Shown: in pieces, positions 26,705 through 35,048 of the stretch
Numbering within the stretch: position 1 is the stretch's first letter
Layout: each line of letters starts with the position of its first letter
Assembly (NCBI GenBank): GCA_016706055.1
Contig: JADJKL010000006.1
Location: 248,001 to 312,000 of the forward strand
Direction of reading: 5' to 3'
From: Chitinophagaceae bacterium
Lineage (GTDB): Bacteria > Bacteroidota > Bacteroidia > Chitinophagales > Chitinophagaceae
DNA: 64,000 nt
Notes under the pieces: model-generated
Databases searched by the model: none
The model's input: the letters and a program-made list of their open reading frames with translations, nothing else
What the model was told of the DNA's origin: nothing
Translations under genes and position numbers: made by a program

Positions 26705-29700
26705 ATGAGAAAAATTCAGTGCTTGTTTATGTTCCTGCTGATGTTCAGTGGTGCTTTGATGGCACAAAAGAAAACAATTACCGGAAAGGTAATTAGCCAA
26801 GCTGGTAACGATCCGTTGCTTGGGGTAAATATTCTGGCGAATAACCAGCGAGGTGGCGTTACTACAAAACAGGATGGTACTTATAGTATTACTGTTGACG
26901 AAAAAACAACAACCCTTGTCTTTTCTTTTGTAGGCTATGCTACTCAAACGGTACTTATTGATAATAAAAAAACCATTGATATAACGATGGTGCCTGCAGC
27001 TGTTACCAGCGAAGAAGTAGTGGTTATCGGATATGGTACTCAGAAAAAAACCAGTGTGACCGGGTCTGTTTCTAAACTTACAAATGATAGAATGGAGGAG
27101 TCGGCTAATTCCCGTCTTGACCAGGCATTGCAGGGAAAAATAGCTGGTGTTAGGGTGCAAAATATTTCATCGGAAGCTGGCTCAGATCCTAAAGTAACCA
27201 TCCGTGGAATTTCATCCGTTTCTGCCGGAGCTGATCCGCTGGTGGTGGTAGATGGTCACCCGTTGTACGAAGGAATGTCTTTTGTAAATATGGCGGATGT
27301 GGCCTCAGTTGAAGTATTAAAAGATGCTGCTTCTGCAGCCATTTATGGTTCAAGAGGTGCAAATGGTATTATCCTTATCACTACTAAAAGTGGAAAGGCG
27401 AACAAAACAAAATATAGTGTAAAGTTCTCAACCGGCTTTAAAGATGCTTATGAACTTTACCCGATGATGACAACTACAGAATATACAAATATGCTTTTCT
27501 ATGAAGCAGCACAAAAATTGAAAGATGCAAGTATTACGCCGCCTACATTGACACAAATTGCATCTACAGCAGAAAGAGCTGCCTATATCTTTGAAAAAGA
27601 TTATAGAGGTGGAGTTGGTACAAACTGGCAGCGAGAGGCCATACGTACTGCTAACGTAAAAAATCTTCAAATGAATGTATCGGGAGGTAATAGTGGAGTT
27701 AAGTACTACATATCTGGTGGCTATCAGAATGACCAAGGTATGATGTACCATAGCGAATACGAAAGATTTACGGCAAAAGCAAAAATCGATGCACAGCTAA
27801 GCAAAAAAGTAAAACTGTCATTCAATTTTAATCCTTCATATATTAAGCGGGAAAGACCTTCCGCCAATTATACAGATTTTTTTAGATTACAATCCTTTTT
27901 ACCCGTTTATGTAGATGAGTCGCTTATAAATTTTATACGCCTTAATTCCAGCTATGCTGATGTGCAGGTTGGCGATTTTGCGCAAGCTAATATGTTTAAT
28001 GGAAGAGTTTATTCAGGCATAATGCCAGATGGTAGTAATTGGGTAACTACCTCAGCAAGTACACCTTTTAGTACATCCAATCAATCTCCCAAATCTGTTC
28101 TGGAAACAAGGAAAATAACATCCAATGATTACAGAGCATTAACTTCTGGAGATATAACTATCAACATTCTTCCAGGACTTGATTTTAAAACTTTAGGCAG
28201 TGCATTTGTACGCTATTCATCTGGTTTAGATTTTGCTCAATCAAATTCAAACAGGGCTGGCGATATTAATAAAGGAGTGTACACAAGTACATTATTTATC
28301 GATCTGTTATCCGAAAATACTTTATCATACAACAAAAGAATAAAAGACCATTCTTTTGATTTCTTGGCTGGCTTCACAGCTCAAAAAACTAAAGTTAAGA
28401 ATGAGCAAACTACGGGTACTAATTTCGCTAGTGACAATATTACTACGTTGAATACAGGAACTGTAACACTTGATCCTCTTCAAACTTTTAATAACACATT
28501 AAGTAGAGGATTACTTTCTTATCTGGGAAGAGTATTATATAGCTATAAAGACAAGTACCTACTGAATGGCTCCTTCAGGGCAGATGGAAGTTCTTATTTT
28601 GGTCCTGGGCAAAAATGGGGATACTTTCCTTCAGTGTCTGTTGGATGGGTAGCTAGTAAAGAAAAATTTCTGGATAATGCAAGCTGGTTAAGCAATCTTA
28701 AATTCAGAGGTAGTTATGGTGCCACTGGTAATAACAATATTGGCGATTATTTATTTGTTGACCTTTTATATGCTAATAACTATCCTTTTGGTGGATCAGT
28801 AACTGGCGGACAGTCAATTTCAAGAACTATACTTTCTAATCCAGATATCACCTGGGAGTTGACAAATCAACAAAACTACGGTGTAGATGTGGCGCTTTTT
28901 AGAAATGCCATTTCATTCTCTTTTGATGTTTACAAATCAAAAACAGATCAGCTATTATTACAACAGGCTACACTTGGTTTTACAGGGGTGCCAAGTTTTA
29001 TAAACAACATTGGAAGTGTGCAAAACAATGGAGTTGAATTTGAGATCACTTCTAATAATATTAGAAAAAAAGATTTTAGATGGTCTACAACAGCGAATAT
29101 TTCTCACAATAGAAATAAAATCTTAGCACTTGGAAATGAAGCACAGTTACTTAACCAAGGCGAAAGAACGGAATTGTATCTGAACAAAGTTGGTGGCCCA
29201 CTAATTCAGTTTTTTGGTTATCAAACTGACGGTGTTTGGTTATCACAGGCAGATATCACAGCCTCTGGACTTACAACTAGTTTACCAAATGCACTAGTAG
29301 CAGGCGGATTAAAAATTGTTGATATAGATGCTAACGGAATTCTTGATGTAAACGATCGTACGGTAATTGGCAATCCTTATCCAGATTTTAACTGGGGTAT
29401 ATCCAACAATTTTACTTATAAAGATTTTGATTTTAGTTTCTTTTTCCAAGGTGTGCAGGGTGGCAGCGTTATAGGTGGCGATGCCAATTATAACGAAACA
29501 AAACGTTACAATAAGAATTATAACGCTAACAGATGGATCAGCCCTATGTTTCCGGGTGATGGCAAAACTCCTTATTCAACTTTGGGGTATAACTGGATGC
29601 TGACAGATTATGTGGTAGAAGATGCTTCTTACTACGCATTAAGGGAAGTATTAGTTGGATATACGTTACCTGACAAACTTGCTAAAAAAGCAGGGTTGAG

Positions 29701-29884
29701 TTCACTAAGAGTTTATTTTTCTGGACAGAATCTTTTCTTCCATAAAGCTGCAAGTTTCAGAGGGCTTAATCCTGAAGCAAGAAGTAATTCAGCTCAATAC
29801 AGTACACCATTAGTTGATGGTTATCAGAGAGGATCTTTCCCGGTACAAAAAACATTCTTGTTTGGCCTTGATTTTAATTTTTAA
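26705..29884 (+). CDS. SusC-like TonB-dependent outer-membrane receptor
   Basis: The 1059-residue protein has a signal peptide (ending LMAQ, about residue 21) and a carboxypeptidase-D-like regulatory domain (TGKVISQAGNDPLLGVNI, about 26-100). A TonB-box/plug region follows (EEVVVIGYGTQKKTSVTGSV, then RLDQALQGKIAGVRVQ, about 108-230) and a 22-strand barrel with a typical aromatic C-terminus (FLFGLDFNF). With the SusD-like lipoprotein directly downstream it forms a gated importer for oligosaccharides. Given the neighbours, the cargo is probably alginate oligomers. Energy would come from ExbB/ExbD/TonB such as those at 7344-10488. Confidence 0.94.
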   Translation: MRKIQCLFMFLLMFSGALMAQKKTITGKVISQAGNDPLLGVNILANNQRGGVTTKQDGTYSITVDEKTTTLVFSFVGYATQTVLIDNKKTIDITMVPAAVTSEEVVVIGYGTQKKTSVTGSVSKLTNDRMEESANSRLDQALQGKIAGVRVQNISSEAGSDPKVTIRGISSVSAGADPLVVVDGHPLYEGMSFVNMADVASVEVLKDAASAAIYGSRGANGIILITTKSGKANKTKYSVKFSTGFKDAYELYPMMTTTEYTNMLFYEAAQKLKDASITPPTLTQIASTAERAAYIFEKDYRGGVGTNWQREAIRTANVKNLQMNVSGGNSGVKYYISGGYQNDQGMMYHSEYERFTAKAKIDAQLSKKVKLSFNFNPSYIKRERPSANYTDFFRLQSFLPVYVDESLINFIRLNSSYADVQVGDFAQANMFNGRVYSGIMPDGSNWVTTSASTPFSTSNQSPKSVLETRKITSNDYRALTSGDITINILPGLDFKTLGSAFVRYSSGLDFAQSNSNRAGDINKGVYTSTLFIDLLSENTLSYNKRIKDHSFDFLAGFTAQKTKVKNEQTTGTNFASDNITTLNTGTVTLDPLQTFNNTLSRGLLSYLGRVLYSYKDKYLLNGSFRADGSSYFGPGQKWGYFPSVSVGWVASKEKFLDNASWLSNLKFRGSYGATGNNNIGDYLFVDLLYANNYPFGGSVTGGQSISRTILSNPDITWELTNQQNYGVDVALFRNAISFSFDVYKSKTDQLLLQQATLGFTGVPSFINNIGSVQNNGVEFEITSNNIRKKDFRWSTTANISHNRNKILALGNEAQLLNQGERTELYLNKVGGPLIQFFGYQTDGVWLSQADITASGLTTSLPNALVAGGLKIVDIDANGILDVNDRTVIGNPYPDFNWGISNNFTYKDFDFSFFFQGVQGGSVIGGDANYNETKRYNKNYNANRWISPMFPGDGKTPYSTLGYNWMLTDYVVEDASYYALREVLVGYTLPDKLAKKAGLSSLRVYFSGQNLFFHKAASFRGLNPEARSNSAQYSTPLVDGYQRGSFPVQKTFLFGLDFNF

Positions 29885-29902
29885 TTGAAAAACAGATTAA
29901 TT

Positions 29903-31456
29903 ATGAAAAAGCTACATTATATAATTATCATTTTATTCATGAGTCTTACCTCTTGTAAAAAGGTAATTGATCTCTATCCGGAATCTAATTTAAATACGGG
30001 TACGTTTTATAGTAACGATGCCGAAGTAAAAGCTGGCCTTACGGGCTGTTATAATGGATTACAGGCACCGATGAGCCGGGAATGGCAGTTTACTGAACTA
30101 CGGTCAGACAATTCCTATATGGGATCTACCGGCAGCACAAATTCATTCAACAGAGATCTGAGTGATCTGGATGAATTTATTCCGGCAACTACCAATGATG
30201 GCCTTTACCAGTATTGGTTAGATACGTACTATAATATTCGCAATTGCAATATTGTATTGCAAAAGCTAGGTGTAAACTATGACCCCGCTTCAGGTACAAT
30301 TAGCTTGTCAAATATTGATATACCCATAAGCGATGTTAACAGAAAACAATATGCTGGTGAAGCCCTTTTCATAAGAGCTTATCATTTTTTTAATCTTGTT
30401 CGTTTATACGGAGGTGTTTTTCTGGTACACACTCCTATTTCGCCAACGGAATCTAAAGCAATGAATCGTTCCTCTGTTGCAGACATCTATAAATTCATTG
30501 TTGCGGATTTATCTACTGCTGCTACTTATATGAACAATTTGAAGTTTAGTCAGATACTTCCTGCTAACAAAGGAAGAGCCACATCTTGGGCGGCGAAAGC
30601 ATTATTGGGTAAGGTTTATCTTACTCAAAACAAAAAGGCCGAAGCAATTCCAGTATTACAGGATGTAGCTACCAATAGTGGTTATGGCTTGCAAACTGCT
30701 GGCTATGCAAATGTATTCTCTACTACAAACGAGTTAAATTCAGAGATTCTGTTTGCTGTTAGTTACAAAGCCGGTGGACTTGGTTTAGGTTCTCCTTTTG
30801 GAAATACTTTTGGTCCACTGGGCAGTAGTGCCGATGTAATTAATGGTTCTGGAAGTGGTTGGAATACTCCGACGAGCAGTATCGATTCTTTTTATACTGG
30901 TGCAGATACAAGAAAAGCGGTAAGTATTGCAAAATATAAACCAGGTACTCCACAGGAAGTTGTTTATGTAAAAAAATACTTGACACCAGTTGTTATTACA
31001 TTTGACGGTGAAAGCGATTGGCCAATTATCAGGTATGCCGATGTATTGTTAATGCTGGCAGAAGCACAAGGAAACACAGGCACAAGTGTTGGCTATATTA
31101 GCCAGATAAGAGTGAGAGCAGGATTGGGTTCAATTGCAGGTGCATTTGCTACAGTTGCTGAATTTGAAAAAGAGCTGGTAGATCAACGGAGAGCAGAGTT
31201 TGCATTTGAAAATCAAAGATGGTTTGATTTGTTGCGTTACAAAACCACATTGACTACAATTGATCCATTGCAGATATTAAAAGCACATTTTGCTTATGAG
31301 TATGCAGCACATTACATCACTTATACTGCACCAACACCGACTTTGGCGTTTTTGCAGGGAAATGTTACAAACGATAAATTATTGCTACCAATACCACAGC
31401 ATGAAATTGATACGAATACACAATTAGTAATAGCTCAAAACCCTGGTTATAATTAG
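29903..31456 (+). CDS. SusD/RagB-like glycan-binding lipoprotein
   Basis: The 517-residue protein starts MKKLHYII with a lipobox ending at Cys18 (LTSCKK). It has the SusD/RagB N-terminal and TPR-like regions (ALFIRAYHFFNLVRLYGGV, about 160-180) and the C-terminal signature VDQRRAEFAFENQRWFDLLRY (about 430-450). It caps the SusC channel on the cell surface and binds incoming glycan. The ATG at 29903 was preferred over a TTG at 29885 because it starts right at the signal peptide. A strong terminator lies 30 nt after the stop, ending the transcription unit. Ligand specificity is inferred from the locus. Confidence 0.93.
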   Translation: MKKLHYIIIILFMSLTSCKKVIDLYPESNLNTGTFYSNDAEVKAGLTGCYNGLQAPMSREWQFTELRSDNSYMGSTGSTNSFNRDLSDLDEFIPATTNDGLYQYWLDTYYNIRNCNIVLQKLGVNYDPASGTISLSNIDIPISDVNRKQYAGEALFIRAYHFFNLVRLYGGVFLVHTPISPTESKAMNRSSVADIYKFIVADLSTAATYMNNLKFSQILPANKGRATSWAAKALLGKVYLTQNKKAEAIPVLQDVATNSGYGLQTAGYANVFSTTNELNSEILFAVSYKAGGLGLGSPFGNTFGPLGSSADVINGSGSGWNTPTSSIDSFYTGADTRKAVSIAKYKPGTPQEVVYVKKYLTPVVITFDGESDWPIIRYADVLLMLAEAQGNTGTSVGYISQIRVRAGLGSIAGAFATVAEFEKELVDQRRAEFAFENQRWFDLLRYKTTLTTIDPLQILKAHFAYEYAAHYITYTAPTPTLAFLQGNVTNDKLLLPIPQHEIDTNTQLVIAQNPGYN

Positions 31457-31486
31457 TCTTGAGTTTAATCAAAACTTACTGCTTAT

Positions 31487-31520
31487 ATAATAACCCTGAA
31501 GTCATCTTCAGGGTTATTAT
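31487..31520 (+). terminator. Intrinsic terminator after susD
   Basis: ATAATAACCCTGAAG and CTTCAGGGTTATTAT form a perfect 15-bp stem with the loop TCAT. No long T-run follows, as is common in Bacteroidetes. The perfect symmetry means it could also serve the opposite strand. Confidence 0.8.
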
Positions 31521-31565
31521 ATTTCGAGAATAAAAACTGTTTTATATTATTTTAAACATCAGCAT

Positions 31566-32465
31566 ATGAAAAAAATATTATCATTGCTTTTTTTACTTTC
31601 TGCATACATAGTAGCACTTGCACAAGATGTTGATACAACAATTTACAAGCCTGTTGAGTATCCAGATGGGTTTACAGCACAAATTGATATTGTGTATACT
31701 CAGGTAGATGGTTGGGATGGTCGTATGGACTTATACCTTCCGCCGAAATCAAAAGTTCTATCACCTGTTGTTATTAATATACATGGTGGCGGATGGAATC
31801 ATGGAGTGAAGGAATCGCAAACAGGTTATAGTACTTTCTTTAAAAAAGGTTTTGCGGTAGCAAATATTGAATACCGCCTTACAGGCCAAGCAACCGCACC
31901 GGCAGCAATAGAGGATACAAGATGCGCATTAATCTATTTAATTAAAAATGCGAAAGCATGAAATATTGATGTAAATAAAATTGTAATCATGGGCGGCAGT
32001 TCCGGAGGTCATCTTGCATTAATGGGCGGACTGTTGGCTAACGATCATCGTTTTGATACAAATTGTCCTGGTGTCTCTACTATAAAAGTGGCGGCTATCA
32101 TTGATAAGTATGGAATTACTGATGTTTGGGATTGGGGCTATGGAAAAAATATTACAAGTAAGTCTGCAAAAAACTGGCTGGGTAAATATTCAACAGACGA
32201 AGCATTTGCAAAATCAGTTTCACCAATTAACTATGTAGCAAAGGATAGCCCACCAGTATTTATTGTACATGGCGATGCAGATCCAACTGTTCCTTATCAG
32301 CAATCCGTTGATCTACATAAAAAATTAGTGGAAGCAGGGGTAAAAACCCAATTCATAACAGTGGTGGGCGGTTTACATGGTAAGTTTGAAAAAGAAAAGA
32401 ATAGTGAAATTAATAAAGCTGTAATGGATTTTATATTATCCACTCCAGCATTTAAAGGAAAATAA
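31566..32465 (+). CDS. Alpha/beta-hydrolase (esterase-like), interrupted by TGA
   Basis: A signal peptide (to about LAQ20) precedes a 299-codon alpha/beta hydrolase of the BD-FAE/acetyl-xylan-esterase-like type. It has the oxyanion motif HGGGWNHG (about 77), the nucleophile motif GGSSGGH (about 142), the acid in GDADPTVPY (about 239) and the histidine in GGLHGKFE. The frame is broken only by TGA at 31959-31961, between NAKA and NIDVNKIV, where homologues usually have tryptophan (TGG). It is therefore a single G-to-A change or base-call error rather than decay. A deacetylase would suit acetylated bacterial alginate, but substrate is unknown. Confidence 0.78.
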
Positions 32466-32466
32466 A

Positions 32467-33303
32467 TTGTATAAAACAAAGATTGCAATATTAATGTTCA
32501 TGCTGTTGAATGTAATGTGCAATAAAAAATCTTCAACAGAAATAATAATAACGCCTCCTCCATCGTCAACTGCTGTAGTTTTAAATGCTGATGGGCCAGG
32601 AAATACGTATGAACTTATCAATAGTAAATTAACACCCGGTTTTGAAGCAGTAGAAAATCCTGAATGTGTTCATTCTTCTTTCGGCAGACATATTGCCGAA
32701 GTTTGGGATGCCGATTTGAACAGTTATGTCTTTGAATTTTATAGCCATGTGGCTGAGGATAATGACAGATGCATTGCATTTGACAGGCAACGGATTGAAA
32801 TTAAAACATACGATAAATCGCCAGCAAATCTTATTGGCACAACAGGTGAAACGATAACATATAAGTGGCGATTCAGAATAGCTCCGGGTTTCAAACCTTC
32901 GACAAGCTTTACACATATTCACCAGATAAAACCGGTGAATGGTGATGATGGAACACCACTGTTTACTTTAACAGCAAGAAAAGGAACACCCAATAAGTTG
33001 GAACTGATACATGATAACACTACCAAAGTATCCATTGTAGATTTATCACTTTTTGAAGGAGTGTGGGTGGAAGCAACTGAAGTTATCAAAGTAGGTTCGA
33101 ATGGAACCTATTCAATGGTAATAAAAAAAGTTAGTGACGGAACTACTATATTAAATTACAGCAACAATAATATTATGACCATACGGCCAAGTAATGATTT
33201 CATAAGACCTAAATGGGGCATATACCGCAGTTTAAATACTCCGGCTGATTTAAGAGATGATAGCATCCGATTCAATGCATTTAGTATTGAAGAAAAACAG
33301 TAA
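32467..33303 (+). CDS. Lipoprotein with jelly-roll lyase-like domain
   Basis: The 278-residue product begins at TTG 32467, one base after the previous stop. This start gives a good signal: basic YKTK, hydrophobic core, lipobox ending at Cys18 (LNVMCNKK). The mature part looks like a concanavalin-A/jelly-roll polysaccharide lyase. It has RQRIEIK (about 107-113), FTHIHQIK (about 148-155, reminiscent of the QIH motif of PL7) and RPKWGIYRSL (about 247-256, where PL7/PL20-type enzymes carry a catalytic tyrosine). I cannot name the family with certainty. A surface-anchored alginate lyase is the best guess from motif and locus; a non-catalytic glycan-binding protein is the alternative. Confidence 0.6.
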   Translation: MYKTKIAILMFMLLNVMCNKKSSTEIIITPPPSSTAVVLNADGPGNTYELINSKLTPGFEAVENPECVHSSFGRHIAEVWDADLNSYVFEFYSHVAEDNDRCIAFDRQRIEIKTYDKSPANLIGTTGETITYKWRFRIAPGFKPSTSFTHIHQIKPVNGDDGTPLFTLTARKGTPNKLELIHDNTTKVSIVDLSLFEGVWVEATEVIKVGSNGTYSMVIKKVSDGTTILNYSNNNIMTIRPSNDFIRPKWGIYRSLNTPADLRDDSIRFNAFSIEEKQ

Positions 33304-33368
33304 ATTTAAACGCCTTCATTTTTTGCCTAAAGAATATTTACTGATTAATTATAAAAACTTGATGGACT

Positions 33369-34130
33369 ATGTTGAATTTCAGAGTAGATAATAAACTTGC
33401 TTTAGTAACAGGTTGCAGCAAAGGTATCGGTATGGCTATTGCTATTGCTTTAGCAGAATCTGGTGCTGATATAATTGGCGTAAGCAATAGTATGCCAGCG
33501 ATAGGAAGCGAAGTAGGAAAAGCAGTTGAAGCAACAGGCAGAAAATTTTATCCTTATGCTGCTGATTTTTCAAACAGAGAATCGTTATACATTTTTTTAA
33601 ATAAAGTAAAAGCTGATCATCCTCGTATTGATATCCTGATTAATAATGCAGGACATATCATGCGAAAGCCTGTGGCCGAGCATCCTGACGAATACTGGGA
33701 TGCAATTATGGATATTAATTTGAACTCCCAATTTATTATTACAAGAGAGATTGGAAAGCGAATGGTGGACCAAAAAAGTGGAAAAATTGTTTTCACCTGT
33801 TCGCTGTTAAGTTTCCAAGGTGGTATTAATGTGCCTGGTTATGCTGCAAGCAAGGGTGCTATCGCTTCTTTATTAAAAGCATTTGCAAATGAATGGGCTC
33901 AGCATGGTATAACTGTAAATGGTATTGCACCGGGTTATATTGCAACAGATAACACAACTCAATTAAGAGAAGATGCTGAAAGAAGTAAGGCAATATTGGC
34001 AAGAATTCCTGCAAACCGTTGGGGTACACCGGAGGATACGACAGGTGCTTATGTTTTCTTATCTTCATCCGCATCCGATTATGTGAACGGAACAATTCTT
34101 ACTGTTGATGGTGGCTGGATGGGTCGATAA
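33369..34130 (+). CDS. kduD: 2-deoxy-D-gluconate 3-dehydrogenase / KduD
   Basis: The 253-residue SDR closely matches KduD. It has the cofactor loop TGCSKGIG (about 15-22), NNAG, the catalytic serine/tyrosine in SLLSFQGGINVPGYAASKGA, and the family-specific C-terminal block NGIAPGYIATDNTTQLR plus SSSASDYVNGTILTVDGGW. KduD reduces 2,5-diketo-3-deoxygluconate to 2-keto-3-deoxygluconate (KDG) with NADH. It lies directly before kduI (33 nt), which makes its substrate from DEH. Together they form a second route to KDG besides the SDR at 17324. Confidence 0.9.
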   Translation: MLNFRVDNKLALVTGCSKGIGMAIAIALAESGADIIGVSNSMPAIGSEVGKAVEATGRKFYPYAADFSNRESLYIFLNKVKADHPRIDILINNAGHIMRKPVAEHPDEYWDAIMDINLNSQFIITREIGKRMVDQKSGKIVFTCSLLSFQGGINVPGYAASKGAIASLLKAFANEWAQHGITVNGIAPGYIATDNTTQLREDAERSKAILARIPANRWGTPEDTTGAYVFLSSSASDYVNGTILTVDGGWMGR

Positions 34131-34163
34131 TTTTATTATTCTACACTTTAAATTTTTATAACA

Positions 34164-34994
34164 ATGCAAGTACGATTTCAAAATAGTCCGGTAGAAACAA
34201 AACAGATGACAACGGAACAATTACGTAAGAACTTTTTAATAGAAGGATTAATGCAAGCCGGAACAATTCAATTAACCTATTCTCATTACGACAGAATGAT
34301 TGTAGGTGGTGTAATGCCAACTGATAAGCCGATAAATCTGCCAAAAGAAGAAGAGTTAAAAGCAAACTATTTTTTGGAGAGAAGAGAAATGGGAATTATT
34401 AATGTGGGAGGGAAAGGTGCAGTTAAAGCTGATGGAATTTCTTACGAATTGGAGAAACTGGAATGTGTGTTTTTAACTAAAGGAACGTTGGAAGTAAATT
34501 TTAGTAGCTTTTCGGATAAAGAACCTGCCATGTTTTATTTATTATCTGTTCCGGCGCATCATTCTTTTATCAATAGAAAAATGACAAAAGCAGAAGCTTC
34601 TCCTGTTAATCTGGGAGATATTTCAACATCGAATAAAAGAACCATTTACAAGTATATTCATAATGATGGTATTCAAAGTTGCCAATTGGTAATGGGCTTA
34701 ACTACGTTGGATGAAGGAAGTGTTTGGAATTCTGTTCCGCCACATACACATACAAGAAGAATGGAAGCTTATTTTTACTTTGACCTTGATGCTGCACAAA
34801 GAGTAATGCATTTTATGGGAGAGCCGCAGGAAACAAGGCATTTGGTGATAGCAAATAACGAAGCGGTACTTTCTGCTCCCTGGAGTATGCACTTTGGAGT
34901 TGGTACAGCTAACTATGGTTTTATTTGGGGAATGGCGGGGGAGAATAAAGAGTTTACGGATATGGATCCCGTTCCAGTTGCAACAATAAAATAA
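34164..34994 (+). CDS. kduI: 5-keto-4-deoxyuronate isomerase KduI
   Basis: The 276-residue protein has the two-cupin fold of KduI and its usual length. The zinc site is seen as PPHTHTRRMEAYFYF (about 191-205: two histidines and a glutamate). The motif GGVMPTDKPINLP near residue 50 and the ending YGFIWGMAGENKEFTDMD are characteristic. KduI isomerises DEH (5-keto-4-deoxyuronate) to 2,5-diketo-3-deoxygluconate, the substrate of KduD, in the cytoplasm. It is followed by a 54-nt spacer that resembles an interspersed repeat, then kdgK. The enzyme is best known from pectin breakdown, but DEH from alginate is the same molecule. Confidence 0.94.
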   Translation: MQVRFQNSPVETKQMTTEQLRKNFLIEGLMQAGTIQLTYSHYDRMIVGGVMPTDKPINLPKEEELKANYFLERREMGIINVGGKGAVKADGISYELEKLECVFLTKGTLEVNFSSFSDKEPAMFYLLSVPAHHSFINRKMTKAEASPVNLGDISTSNKRTIYKYIHNDGIQSCQLVMGLTTLDEGSVWNSVPPHTHTRRMEAYFYFDLDAAQRVMHFMGEPQETRHLVIANNEAVLSAPWSMHFGVGTANYGFIWGMAGENKEFTDMDPVPVATIK

Positions 34995-35048
34995 AGAGGC
35001 TGTCTCAAAAATCGTCATTACGAGGGAGGGACAACCGAAATAATCTGC
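34995..35048. repeat. REP-like intergenic element
   Basis: The kduI-kdgK spacer reads GAGGCTGTCTCAAAAATCG, then GTCATTACGAGGGAGGGACA, then ACCGAAATAATCTGC. The second part resembles the dispersed CGTCATTGCGAGG...GAAGCAATCT palindromic repeats seen in several bacterial genomes. Only this copy was noticed in the window. It runs up to the kdgK start codon. Confidence 0.45.

Noticed and set aside
31959..31961. Selenocysteine or alternative genetic code at the in-frame TGA
   Set aside because: No selenocysteine-insertion-like hairpin was evident, the homologous position is normally tryptophan, and TGA is used as a normal stop elsewhere in the window.
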